A DNA stretch of 52,555 nt from Lentisphaerota bacterium (GTDB taxonomy: Bacteria; Verrucomicrobiota; Kiritimatiellia; PWTM01), in the NCBI GenBank assembly GCA_016873715.1, contig VGWF01000011.1, positions 1-52,555 of the forward strand, written 5' to 3'. Made by a program: the position numbers and the translations under genes. Of this stretch, positions 1 to 8,430 are shown in pieces (position 1 is the first letter of the stretch; each line of letters begins with the position of its first letter). Under the pieces are notes generated by a model, which made no database searches, had not been told where the DNA came from, and saw nothing but the letters and a program-made list of their open reading frames with translations.

Positions 1-2
1 GG

Positions 3-362
3 GGCGGGCCGCTCCCGGTCGCGGGCAAGACGTACGGGGACGGCCTCGGGGTGCACGCGAAGTCGGAGGTGGTCTACGACCTCAAGCCGGAATGGACGCG
101 CTTCGTCGCGGTCGCCGGTCCGGACGGCGGCAAGAAGGACGACCCGCGCACGACGGTCGTCTTCGTCGTCGAGGCCGAGGTCGGCGGCCGACGGGAGATC
201 CTCGCGCGATCACCCGTGCTGACCCACGCGAAGCCCGCATTCTGGAACTTCGACGTCGCGATTCCGAAGGGCGCGAAGCGGCTGCGCCTGATCGTCGACG
301 ACGGTGACGACGACAACAAGGCCGACCACGCCGACTGGTGCGACGCCGGATTCCTCCGGTAG
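3..362 (+). CDS. NPCBM/NEW2-domain protein, C-terminal end (5' end outside window)
   Basis: The reading frame enters from the left edge and stops at TAG 360-362, giving 119 visible residues. The segment GKTYGDGLGVHAKSEVVYDL followed by a beta-rich stretch, a conserved FWNFDVAIPKGAKRLRLIVDDGDD region and an NxADHADW end is characteristic of the NPCBM (novel putative carbohydrate-binding module), a beta-sandwich usually found at the end of secreted glycoside hydrolases. The catalytic part would lie upstream and cannot be seen. The GTG at 51 is an internal valine, not a start. The gene runs towards the MgtC-like gene, and the 195 bp between their stops hold two palindromic elements that could also act as terminators. 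Confidence 0.8.
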   Translation, partial: GGPLPVAGKTYGDGLGVHAKSEVVYDLKPEWTRFVAVAGPDGGKKDDPRTTVVFVVEAEVGGRREILARSPVLTHAKPAFWNFDVAIPKGAKRLRLIVDDGDDDNKADHADWCDAGFLR

Positions 363-395
363 CCGCACCGCCTGCGCGCCGCCCGGGGCCTCGTC

Positions 396-442
396 TTCCA
401 AGGATTGGAAGCCCTCGCGCCATCGGTTTCCAATCCTTGGAA
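396..442. repeat. Paired TTCCAA-N3-TTGGAA palindromes (15-bp perfect inverted repeat)
   Basis: TTCCAAGGATTGGAA at 396-410 and TTCCAATCCTTGGAA at 428-442 are exact reverse complements of each other, and each is itself a near-palindrome. Both are followed by GCC. The same TCCAACCCCTGGA-type core recurs as a 31-bp tandem array at 41292-41368, so this is a dispersed family rather than a chance hairpin. Confidence 0.8.
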
Positions 443-453
443 GCCTCTCCAGG

Positions 454-493
454 TCTTACATCCGATGATGCGATCGCATCACCGGATGTAAGA
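454..493. repeat. 40-bp compound palindrome with GATGCGATCGCATC core
   Basis: Outer arms TCTTACATCCG (454-464) and CGGATGTAAGA (483-493) are perfectly complementary and enclose the 14-bp perfect palindrome GATGCGATCGCATC (467-480). The hairpin at 41172-41213 has the same architecture with a related core. It lies between two convergent genes and could terminate both, but there is no T-tract. Confidence 0.85.
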
Positions 494-557
494 GGCGGTG
501 CATGGCGCCGCGGAGCCCGAACCTGCCGGACGGAAGGACCGATCCGCCGGAATCCTC

Positions 558-1853
558 TCAGGGGCCCGGGGCGGGCGCGACCGACGGAAGAAGCCGGACC
601 GCGGCGGCGGCGACGGCGAGCAGGAACACCGTGAGCGCGGCGACGCGCGTTTTGAGCGGACGCGATCCGAGGGCGACGACGATGCCGCACTTCACGATCG
701 TGTTCGCGACCACCGCGATCACGATCGCCACGGCCGCCGCGTGGAGCATGCCCGCGTCGCGCGCCATCTGCGCCATCGACAGCGTGATCGCGTCGACATC
801 CGTCAGGCCGGCGAGCGCGGCCACCGCATACACCCCGCGGCCCGGCGCGACCGATTGCACCGCCCTCACCACCAGCAGCACCGCCGTGAAGAAGGCGGCG
901 AACTTGATGGCGGACTGCAGGCTGAACGGGTTCTTCAGCGGCACGTCGCGGCCCGCGGCACCGTCCTTGCGTCCGCCCCGCATCAGCATCGCCGCCGCGG
1001 CCAGGCACACGGCCAGCATCGCGCCCATCGGCGCGGCGAGATCTTTCAGCAGCGGCCGGTGCACGACGGCGATGGCGACGAGCACCCGGACGAACATCAC
1101 GGCCCAGGCCAGCGCGACGCCCGCGGCCAGCGGTCCTGCGCCGCGCGACGCCGCGGCCGCGTCCCGGCTTTCCCGCGCGAACGACAGCGACACCGCCGTC
1201 GACGACACGAGTCCGCCGAACAGGCCCGTCGCCGCCGTCCCGCGATCGGGGCCGAGCCAGCGCATCGCGACGTAGCCGAGCAGCGAGAGGCCCGAGATCA
1301 GGATGACGAGCCACCAGGCCTTGTACGGGTTCACCGCGCCCCACGGGTCGATCGTGCGGTCCGGCAGGAGCGGCAGCACGATGAACGTCGCGATCAGCAG
1401 CTTCAGCGCCGCGTAGAGGTCCTCCTGGCCGATGCGTCCGACCAGCGTGTGGAGGGGCGTGCGGTAGGCCAGCAGCGCGGAAGGGGAGTTGAGGATGCCC
1501 AGCGCGACGGCGATCTCGCGGTGGCCGAAGAGCGTGACGCCGCCGAGCAGGAACGTGACCACCGCCGCGACCTCGGTCGTGAGCCCGACCGCGTCCGGAT
1601 GGCTGCGCGCCTGCAGCAGGTAGCCGCCGAGGACCATGGCCGACACGGCCGCCAGCACAGCGGGAAAGACCCACGGCGTATTCAACTCCGTGGTCAGCCA
1701 GGCCGCCACCGCGCCCGCCTCGGCGAGCAGCACGAAGGTGCGGAGCCCGCCGACGCCGAATCCCTTCTCCGCGATCCGCTTCTCCCTCTCGACGCCCATC
1801 AGCGCGCCGATGAAGAGCGCGATCGCGAAGTCGCCGACCAGGTTCAGGTTCAT
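558..1853 (-). CDS. MgtC/DUF4010 family integral membrane protein
   Basis: 431 residues, almost all hydrophobic, with roughly ten to twelve membrane segments. The N-terminus carries the MgtC signature ALFIGALMGVEREKR followed by GVGGLRTFVLL. The C-terminal half carries the DUF4010 hallmark GGLVSSTAVSLSFAR. Such fused MgtC-DUF4010 proteins are common membrane proteins of unproven function; magnesium or phosphate-stress roles are only suggested by the MgtC name. The start is ATG 1853 (MNLNLV), preceded by a GGAG about six bases upstream; an upstream start at 1898 would add a non-conserved arginine-rich stretch. It appears monocistronic. Confidence 0.85.
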   Translation of the reverse strand: MNLNLVGDFAIALFIGALMGVEREKRIAEKGFGVGGLRTFVLLAEAGAVAAWLTTELNTPWVFPAVLAAVSAMVLGGYLLQARSHPDAVGLTTEVAAVVTFLLGGVTLFGHREIAVALGILNSPSALLAYRTPLHTLVGRIGQEDLYAALKLLIATFIVLPLLPDRTIDPWGAVNPYKAWWLVILISGLSLLGYVAMRWLGPDRGTAATGLFGGLVSSTAVSLSFARESRDAAAASRGAGPLAAGVALAWAVMFVRVLVAIAVVHRPLLKDLAAPMGAMLAVCLAAAAMLMRGGRKDGAAGRDVPLKNPFSLQSAIKFAAFFTAVLLVVRAVQSVAPGRGVYAVAALAGLTDVDAITLSMAQMARDAGMLHAAAVAIVIAVVANTIVKCGIVVALGSRPLKTRVAALTVFLLAVAAAAVRLLPSVAPAPGP

Positions 1854-1951
1854 GCGCGTCTCCGCTTCGAGGATAGGCCCGCCCCGCCCGCCCCGCAAGC
1901 CGGCGGGGATCCGCGTTGCGCGACGGCGGGCGCGGCGATGGAGTTGAGCGC

Positions 1952-2167
1952 ATGAGGAGGCGGCAACGATCCAAATTGGCAGGGGCGTCGGCAGCCCTGC
2001 TTATTCTGCTTGCGACCGAACTCTGGAGCGCCGGGCCGTCGCCTGCCGGCCAACTGCTGGAGACCGCCGCGTCCGCATCGGGAGACGCCTACCACGCGGT
2101 ACGCGACGCCGTGGTCGGCGCGGGGACGAACGCGCTCGACGAACACGGACGGTGGGCGAGGGATTGA
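1952..2167 (+). CDS. Possible small secreted protein, hypothetical
   Basis: A 71-residue reading frame starting MRRRQRSKLAGASAALLILL, i.e. a basic N-terminus followed by a hydrophobic segment that looks like a signal peptide, then a short alanine-rich tail. I recognise no family. The start is ATG 1952, with a weak GGAG about eight bases upstream. In such GC-rich DNA open frames of this length arise by chance, so the call rests only on the signal-peptide shape. The following 118 bp up to the antitoxin gene hold nothing else I can support. Confidence 0.3.
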   Translation: MRRRQRSKLAGASAALLILLATELWSAGPSPAGQLLETAASASGDAYHAVRDAVVGAGTNALDEHGRWARD

Positions 2168-2285
2168 GGGGCGACGTTGGCGAAGCGCCTTGTCGCACGC
2201 ATTTGCCACGAACGCCTCGCCAGAGGGCGGGATATCCAGGCGCTGATCAACCAGGGGGGGGCCGCCGGCCCCGCATGCCTTGGGC

Positions 2286-2570
2286 TCAACGGCGGGGAGA
2301 CGGGACGAGAGAGCCCGAGACAAAGCGATGGAGTACGCTCGACATGAGCGTCTGATAGGGAATCCCGTCCTCCACCGCCATCACCCGCAGCCCCTCAAGG
2401 TCCTTGTCAGAAATGCGGATGTTCACGCGCCGATCCTTGCGAAGCGTGTTCTGCGCGTACTTCCGGTGCCTCGCGATGGCGGCCGCCGGATTCCTCACGG
2501 GCCGCAATTCCCCGCGCTCAAAAGCATCGAGAATCGCCCTCTCATCCCGGTCGAGATCGTCTTTCTTCAT
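2286..2570 (-). CDS. BrnA/CopG-like ribbon-helix-helix antitoxin
   Basis: 94 residues. The acidic N-terminus (MKKDDLDRDERAILDAFERG) is followed by a C-terminal ribbon-helix-helix domain, with strand RRVNIRISDKDLEGLRVMA and helices through GIPYQTLMSSVLHRFVSG. This is the DNA-binding antitoxin type that partners small BrnT-like toxins: it would neutralise the toxin and repress the shared promoter. The ATG at 2570 lies four bases after the toxin stop and has a strong GGGGAG located inside the end of the toxin gene, implying translational coupling; a TTG at 2585 would overlap the toxin and is less likely. Toxin-first order fits the brnTA arrangement. Confidence 0.8.
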   Translation of the reverse strand: MKKDDLDRDERAILDAFERGELRPVRNPAAAIARHRKYAQNTLRKDRRVNIRISDKDLEGLRVMAVEDGIPYQTLMSSVLHRFVSGSLVPSPRR

Positions 2571-2574
2571 CTCG

Positions 2575-2847
2575 CTACTCCCCAAGATAGTCCCGAGTCG
2601 CTTTGCGGCTTGGCATGATGGTCTTCAGAAAACGCCCGTCGGGCGATTCCACGAACGGCACGAGATACGCATAGTCATTGACCTTCACCACAAGTACCTG
2701 CTGGCCGGGATACCGGTCCCGGTTCGGATGCTCGTACACCCCGAGCACATCGCCGGCTGCGATGCTCAGGACGATCCGCTCGAAGCCGATGCCGCGTGAT
2801 GCCTTCAGCCGCTCGTTCTTCACCGAATCCCACCGGTAGAAGTCCAC
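2575..2847 (-). CDS. BrnT-like toxin of a type II toxin-antitoxin pair
   Basis: 90 residues. It begins FYRWDSVKNERLKASRGIGF, the WDxxKNxxLxxxRGIxFE pattern of BrnT-superfamily toxins (RelE-like fold, ribonuclease activity in characterised members), and ends IMPSRKATRDY, matching their conserved C-terminal SRKATR motif. It starts at GTG 2847. No Shine-Dalgarno is visible; instead a TACGTT -10 box ends six bases before the GTG, so the transcript is probably leaderless. It lies just upstream of its antitoxin in one transcript. Naming as BrnT is by motif similarity only; the sequence is divergent from the archetype. Confidence 0.75.
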   Translation of the reverse strand: MDFYRWDSVKNERLKASRGIGFERIVLSIAAGDVLGVYEHPNRDRYPGQQVLVVKVNDYAYLVPFVESPDGRFLKTIMPSRKATRDYLGE

Positions 2848-2853
2848 GCCGCC

Positions 2854-2882
2854 AACGTAGCACGTTGTGTGCCTGATGGCAA
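2854..2882 (-). promoter_or_regulatory. Probable leaderless promoter of the toxin-antitoxin pair
   Basis: Read on the minus strand: TTGCCA (2882-2877), 17-bp spacer, TACGTT (2859-2854), then six bases to the GTG start. With normal spacing transcription would begin at or within a base or two of the start codon. No operator palindrome was obvious. Confidence 0.45.
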
Positions 2883-2969
2883 CAGCCCGCCGGCGCCGGT
2901 CGCGGCGTCCTCGCCCCTCGCCCCTTGGTCCCGAAGGCGAAGGCCGGGGGCGCGAAACAGGACGGCCCG

Positions 2970-4337
2970 TCAGCGGACCGCCACGGGGCCGAGCGTGAGC
3001 CAGCCGGGGGCCGTGGCGTCCTGGGCCTTGTTGGCGAAGCGCAGGGGCTTGCCGCCGGGCATCGGGTTGACGACGCGCATCGCGATCGCGGCGGCGCCGG
3101 GCGGGATCGCGGACGCGGCGGTGAAGTCCATCACGCGATCGGGGGCGCCGGGCTGCAGGCCGCGCACGCTCCACGGCGGCGTCCACGTCGCGACCGCCGT
3201 GCCGGCGGCGTCGAACGCGGCGAGTTCCATCTTCCAGTCCGCGTAGAACGGCGCGACGCCGCGGTTCTGCAGTGCGATCGCGACGCGCAGTCCGCCGCCC
3301 GGCGCGGGGGCGACGGAGGCGCGCGCGACGTGCAGCTCGTAGCCGAGGCGCCGCGCGCCCTCGATCGCGCGGGCGCGCTGCTCCGGCGTCAGCTTGCGCA
3401 CGATGCTGGAGTCCATGAGCCACGTTGCATGGGTCGCCTCGACGCAGCGGAGGAACTCCTGCCCCGCCGGCGCGCCGGACGGATCGTTCCACAGGACCGG
3501 CCAGTTCTCGGGCCGCACCTCGCCGCCGACCGGCTGGGTCCGCCATTTCTCCATCGCTTCGGGCCCGGCGCGGCGCATGCGGGCCATGAAGAACCAGCCG
3601 TCGCTCTTCCTTCCCGTCTCCAGCGTCGCCCACGCGAACGAGTCGTCGTGGTAGCCGAGCGCGCGCCGGTGGTTCGGCGCGTACTGCGCGTCCGAGTCGC
3701 CCGCCGGGTAGCGCAGCATCACGGGCGTGCTCCGGAACGCGGCCTCGAAGGCGTCCATGACCTCGCGCTGCGTCTCCTTCGGCGCCCAGAGGTCGTGGCG
3801 CGGATGCGTGTGCCACTCGCCCCACGTGCCGAGGAAGCCAGCGGCGAGGAACGCGACGCGCGGATCGCCGTCGTAGCGGCGGCCGGCGGCGTGAATCGCG
3901 TTGGTCATCGCGGCGCGCAGGCGCGGGTCGGCGTAGTCGGGCGTCACGACCGGCCGCGCCGGCTGCGCGTTGGAATTGGTGTAGGCGTGCGTGCGAACCC
4001 CTTCGTCGACCAGGAACCGCGGGATGCCGCACTCGTGGCCGGGATACTCGAGGTAGAAGCGGAACACCGCCTGGCAGCCGCGCGACGACGTCTCGCCCAG
4101 CAGCGACTCCACCGGCGCCCAGTCGAAGCGGTCCATGCCCTGCATCACCGCGCGCAGCGGCAGGTACCGGAACTCGAGGCTGTGCGGAAAGTCGCGCGCC
4201 TGGCCGGCGTAGGGCGTGAGGCCCTTGAGCGGATTGTCCGGCGGCGCGGGCGCGTACTCGAGAGCGCGCCACGCGTCGGCGGCCGTCGCCGCGACGGCGA
4301 GGCCGGCCATGGTCAGGGCGGCGATGAGCGATCTCAT
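2970..4337 (-). CDS. Secreted DUF4832 domain protein
   Basis: 455 residues with a signal peptide (MRSLIAALTMAGLAVAATAA). The body contains NPLKGLTPY near the N-terminus, FRFYLEYPG, a LGTWGEWHTHP motif around residue 170 and a C-terminal beta domain with IALQNRGVAPFYADW and GLQPGAP. This is the arrangement of DUF4832 proteins, which look like TIM-barrel glycoside hydrolases with a C-terminal beta-sandwich and are abundant in polysaccharide degraders. Function is unproven. The start ATG 4337 overlaps the stop of the PQQ-propeller gene by ATGA, so the two are translationally coupled. Confidence 0.8.
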   Translation of the reverse strand: MRSLIAALTMAGLAVAATAADAWRALEYAPAPPDNPLKGLTPYAGQARDFPHSLEFRYLPLRAVMQGMDRFDWAPVESLLGETSSRGCQAVFRFYLEYPGHECGIPRFLVDEGVRTHAYTNSNAQPARPVVTPDYADPRLRAAMTNAIHAAGRRYDGDPRVAFLAAGFLGTWGEWHTHPRHDLWAPKETQREVMDAFEAAFRSTPVMLRYPAGDSDAQYAPNHRRALGYHDDSFAWATLETGRKSDGWFFMARMRRAGPEAMEKWRTQPVGGEVRPENWPVLWNDPSGAPAGQEFLRCVEATHATWLMDSSIVRKLTPEQRARAIEGARRLGYELHVARASVAPAPGGGLRVAIALQNRGVAPFYADWKMELAAFDAAGTAVATWTPPWSVRGLQPGAPDRVMDFTAASAIPPGAAAIAMRVVNPMPGGKPLRFANKAQDATAPGWLTLGPVAVR

Positions 4338-5617
4338 GGGGCACCGATGCAGAAGAGCGTCTTCTCGCCGCGCAGGAGCAAGCGGCCGCCGAGCGGGACC
4401 GGGGTCGCCCACATCTTCTCGTTCATGACGTTGCGGGCGAGCACCTCGAAGCCGCCGTCGAGCTTTGCGACGAAGGCGATGCCGTCCTCGCGGACCACGT
4501 AGAGTTTCCCGGCCGCGATCACGGGCGAGGCGTAGAACGGCGTGCCGCTCTTCTCGAACTCGCCGGTCCACTCGGTGCGCCCGGTCGCGGGGTCGATGCC
4601 GTCGACCTCGTTGCGGTCGCGGAGCAGGATGACCTTCCCCTTGTACGCGAGCGGCGTCGGCACGTAGCTGCCGGTGTCGTCGCGCGACCAGAGCAGCGCC
4701 TTGCCCGTCACGTCGCCGCGGCCGGCGAGGCGCAGGCCGTGAAGCAGCTTGCCTCGACCGTAGGGCACGATGACCGTGTCGCCCATCACCAGCGGCGACG
4801 ACACCGGCGGCCAGTTGCTTTTGCCCTCGGGGTTGAGCCCCCCGCAGTCCCACAGCGTCGCGCCGTCGGCCGCGTCGTGGACCGTCAGGTGCTCCGCGTT
4901 CCAGACCAGCAGAGACTCTCGCCCGGCGAACGGAAGCACGATGGGCGTCGTGTAGCCCTGGTCGGCCTCGAACTTGCAGGGGTAGTTGCGCGGCACGCTC
5001 CAGCGCAGCGCCCCGGTCGCCCGGTCGTAGGCGGCCAGGTGGGAATCGGGACCGTTCATGATGTTGATGACGACGTCCTTCTCCGTGAGCACCGGCGACG
5101 TGCCGATGTCCCACACCAGCGCGTCGGGCCCGAACCGCTCGGGGATGCTCGTTGTCCAGAGCACCTTCCCGTCCAGCGACAGCGCCGCGAGCGTCCCGCT
5201 CTTGAAGTAGACCCACACGCTCCGGCCGTCGGTGACGGGTGACGGATTGCAGCCGGAGGCGGACTTGTGCTTGCCGGGCCGTTCCTCGCCGAAGGGCGCG
5301 CGCCACAGCTCGCGGCCGTCGAGATCGAACGCGAGCGCCGCGTCGCGGCCGTCGACCGGCGCCGTCAGCACGATCCGCCCGTCCCACACGACCGGCGTCG
5401 AGCAGCCCCGGCCGGGCATCGCGACCTTCCACGCGACGTTCGAGGTGTCGCTCCACGCGACCGGCAGCGCCTGCTCCACGACCGCGTTGTCCGCCGGCCC
5501 GCGCCAGCGCGGCCAGCGGATGCCGTCCGCGGCGACGGCGGACCCGGCGGCCGCCAGCACCAGGACTGCGCATGCCGGGGCGAACGTGAATCGGAAGCTC
5601 GTCGTCATCGTGCTCAT
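4334..5617 (-). CDS. Secreted PQQ-like beta-propeller protein
   Basis: 427 residues; signal peptide within the first 30 residues ending in GSAVAA, then WPRWRGPADNAVVEQ, the typical opening of the planctomycete/verrucomicrobial PQQ-binding-like propeller proteins. Repeats of the form STPVVWDGRIVLT, LVMGDTVIVPYGRG, SPVIAAGKLYVV mark successive blades. The fold resembles BamB and PQQ dehydrogenases, but no dehydrogenase active-site motif is visible, so I do not call an alcohol dehydrogenase. ATG 5617 is chosen; an ATG at 5608 is also possible. It is coupled by an ATGA overlap to the downstream DUF4832 gene. Confidence 0.8.
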   Translation of the reverse strand: MSTMTTSFRFTFAPACAVLVLAAAGSAVAADGIRWPRWRGPADNAVVEQALPVAWSDTSNVAWKVAMPGRGCSTPVVWDGRIVLTAPVDGRDAALAFDLDGRELWRAPFGEERPGKHKSASGCNPSPVTDGRSVWVYFKSGTLAALSLDGKVLWTTSIPERFGPDALVWDIGTSPVLTEKDVVINIMNGPDSHLAAYDRATGALRWSVPRNYPCKFEADQGYTTPIVLPFAGRESLLVWNAEHLTVHDAADGATLWDCGGLNPEGKSNWPPVSSPLVMGDTVIVPYGRGKLLHGLRLAGRGDVTGKALLWSRDDTGSYVPTPLAYKGKVILLRDRNEVDGIDPATGRTEWTGEFEKSGTPFYASPVIAAGKLYVVREDGIAFVAKLDGGFEVLARNVMNEKMWATPVPLGGRLLLRGEKTLFCIGAP

Positions 5618-5778
5618 GGCGCGAACCTTGCCCGATGCGCCCGCACTTGTCCACCGATCCGCGGGCTGACAGGTGAAGCCTATTTCAGAGGACCTGCTTC
5701 GACTCCGCGTGACGTGACGAACCCCGGGTTCGCGGACGTGGAACCCGATCGGCTTCGGCGGCGGATCGGGCGGCGTCA

Positions 5779-5938
5779 TCGAATGCAACACGCCGGACAG
5801 CATCGCGACGCCCTCCTGAGTGAAGCCGTACGGCAGGTACTTGACGCGGGTACCACGCGTTAAGGCGCCCGATTGGCATCCTCAACGGGCAACCTGCTCG
5901 ATGCGTCCCACGATGACCGGCAGGGTCTGCTGGCCCAT
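5779..5938 (-). pseudogene. ORF6N-domain (phage KilA-N-related) gene remnant
   Basis: An ATG at 5938 with a good AAGGGAG ribosome site opens MGQQTLPVIVGRIEQVAR, which matches the start of ORF6N-domain proteins, but stops after 18 codons. About 30 bp further on, in another frame, residues VKYLPYGFTQEGVAMLSGVL (5845-5786) match the conserved RYLPYAFTExGVAMLSxVL block of the same domain. The intervening roughly 50 codons are missing. This is a decayed fragment of a phage-type DNA-binding protein, kept at both conserved ends. It fills most of the 346-bp gap between the PQQ gene and the next gene. Confidence 0.65.
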
Positions 5939-5963
5939 GGTGTGCTCCCTTCCAGCCCCATCC

Positions 5964-8020
5964 TCACGGAGTTGCCACGGGAGAGGCGGCCTCGACAACC
6001 CACCGCACCTCGACGCCGGGGGTCAGCTTCAGCGGAAGGCCGTCACGGAGGGCGCGGCCGGAGTGGACGACCGGGGCGTCGCCGCCGGCGCGGACGGTGC
6101 AGCGGTCACCCTCGCGGACGGTGAACCACTCGGGGAACTGGTTGATGCGGGGGTAGTCGAGCGGGAGCTTCATCCGTTCGCGGTGGCGCGGACGGTCGAA
6201 GACCACGACGCCGTCCCACGGCCCGTCCGCGACGAAGGTCAGCCGCACGCGCCCGGCGTCATCGGCGACGGCACCGAAGCGGACGTCCGCGCGCCACGGG
6301 CGGATCGTGGCGCCCTGCGTCTTCCACAGCGCGTACATCAGCGAGGTCCGCGCGGAGTTCCCGTCGCCGTGCCAGCCCTCGATGACGCCGTCGGCCTTCT
6401 GCTTCGCCCACATCGTGCGGATCTCGGCGTCGATCCAGTCCACGGCCGCCCCGACGCGTTCGCGGTTGTAGAGCGTGATCGCGCCCTCGATCGAGTCGGC
6501 GTAGCCGTCGGCCGTGCTGCTCTGGCACATCCCGCCCTGCCCGGAGTAGTGCGCCTTCAGGTTCCCGAGCGCCTTGCGGACGATGTCGCGATACGCGGCC
6601 GTGCCGTCGAGGAGATACGCGGTGTAGAGGCCGTCGAAGTTGTAGCCCCAGTTGTCCGTCAGCGCGTCGCCATGGGCGCCGGTCTTCGGGTTCACCCGCA
6701 GGTAGACGAGCCCGTGCTCGTTGACGGCGACCCTCAACAGGGTCTCGTAGAGTTCGTGGAGCGGCGCGCGGTAGGCCTCGCGCTTCGCCGGCGCGGCGTG
6801 CGCGCAGGCGACGTAGAGCTCGGAGAGGCCGTTAATGACCTCGCAGGAGTGGTCGCCGAGCTTGAGATCCTCCGCGTCGCGGGTCGGGTGGTGGTCGCCG
6901 AGAAGGTAGTAGTCGCCGAGGCGGATCGCCCAGTCGAGGTACTTGCGGTCGCCGGTGAACCAGAAGAGGCGCGCGCAGGCCTGGAGGAGGTCGCCGTTGA
7001 CCTCGAAGTTCAGCGTCGGGATCCTCCCGAACGGCGTGTCGACGGGCGCGTGCTTCCAGATGTCGTCGATGATGCCGATCGCGCGCTCCGACCAGGGGCT
7101 GGGGCCGAGCCACTCGGTGATCGGCAGCAGGCCGTCCTTCACGTACTCGGCGCCGTCGAAGATGATGGCGTCGAGGTCGACCGTCTCGCGCCGCCAGCCC
7201 TTCCTGGAAAACGAGTAGTCGTCCGGAAGCCGGTCGACGCGCGGGGTCAGGCGCGTCTCCGTGCGCAGCATCTCGAGCATGCGGCCCTCGAAGAGCGGAC
7301 GGTCGGTCATCGCGGCGGTGAGGACCATGAACGGGTAGTTGTCGGCCGCCGCGTCGCGGCCGTTCCAGAAATCGCGGCTTTCGCGCAGGTTTCGAGGGAT
7401 GAGGCCGGTCGCGGGATCGGCGTGCGCGAGCCAGCCGTCGATGAACCGGCGCGAGCGGTAGAGCGCCTCGTTGGCCTGCCGGCCGTTGCGTTCCGCGGCG
7501 CGGAAGAGGGCCTCGCCCGGCCCCGCCCCGGCGGGCGCGGGCGGCGGCTCGCGGTCCCAGGCTGCGCGCATCTCCGGGAAGGCCTCGCCGGCGGGGCCGG
7601 CGCCGGCCATGGCGATCGTCGCCCTCGCCCCTTCGGCGGCGCCTCGCGGAGACGGACGGTGACGCTCTCGCCGGTGAGCCCGGCCGGGACAGGAACGCGC
7701 AGCCAGCGGAAGCCGTCGTGACCGCCGGCCTCGACGCGCTGCGTGTGGCTGCCGACCACGATGTCCGCGCCGCGCCTGTCCTTCTTCGCACCCCAGCGCA
7801 GGTCGAGCGACTGGCCCGGAGCCGGCGCGACGTCGAACCGGATGTCGATCCCGGACGTTCCCAGAAACTGGTAGCCGACGTCGTGATAGGTCTGCCCGTC
7901 GAACCGGACCCAGGCCAGCGTCGCGGCATCGTCGGGCGCGTCGCGCCAGGCGAAGTCGGATGCACAGGCGGCGAGGGTGATGAAGAGGAGGCCGATGCGG
8001 GGGAGCGGGCGCGCGTTCAT
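5964..8020 (-). CDS. Secreted lipoprotein with beta-sandwich and helical-barrel domains, one apparent frameshift
   Basis: Two overlapping frames make one protein of about 685 residues. The first starts at ATG 8020 (MNARPLPRIGLLFITLAAC, a lipoprotein signal with LAAC lipobox), then a roughly 120-residue beta-rich domain (FDGQTYHDVGYQFLGTSGID, GESVTVRLREA). At about 7632-7642 the frame breaks; adding one G in the GCG-CCGCC run joins VRLREA to AEGARATIAMAGAG and continues to 5964. The second part, rich in paired helices (NFEVNGDLLQACARLFWFTG, TDNWGYNFDGLYTAYLLDG, WHGDGNSARTSLMYALWKT), looks like an alpha/alpha toroid of polysaccharide lyases or glycosidases, followed by a short beta domain. No named family recognised. 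The frameshift may be genuine or a sequencing error. Confidence 0.7.
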
Positions 8021-8430
8021 GCGCGCAGAATAGCCCCGCACCGGCGCGGCCGACAACCCTTCCCGCACCCGGATCCCGCCGTTTCACGATCCGCTCCAGA
8101 CGAGGAAGGCCCCTCCCATCGCTCCGCGCCGGCGGCCCGCCAGGACCCCCGACGGGCCGCCCATGCCGATTCCGGACCCGGTCCGACCGGCCGTTCCTCC
8201 CCACCGCCCTCGCCGGCACAACGGCGGGGGGGGCGGGCAAGGGGAAGCGCGAGATCCGAATACCGACGCTCGAAACAGGCACAGAAGCGGGCCGACGCGG
8301 AAACGAGGCCAGCCCGGAGGCGGACGGACCGTTGGGTGCTTCCCTCGCGGGCTTGACCTCGGGAGGCGGGGCGGACTACGGTCGGACCCGCGTGGACCGC
8401 CCGGCCCGGCCGGGCGTGAGCGGAGACCCG
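8021..8430. other. 410-bp divergent intergenic region
   Basis: It separates the minus-strand lipoprotein gene from the plus-strand LamG gene. I see no protein-like frame. A candidate promoter for the LamG gene is TTGACC (8353-8358), 18-bp spacer, TACGGT (8377-8382), about 48 bp before the ATG. A C/G homopolymer-rich stretch lies near 8200-8240. Nothing else could be supported. Confidence 0.4.

Noticed and set aside
454-493. Rho-independent terminator
   Set aside because: Strong stem but no following T-tract, and the compound core recurs at a second locus, which fits a dispersed element better; a secondary termination role stays possible.
4334-5617. PQQ-dependent alcohol dehydrogenase
   Set aside because: The propeller blades are present, but the length and lack of PQQ/calcium-binding and disulfide motifs fit the BamB-like secreted group instead.
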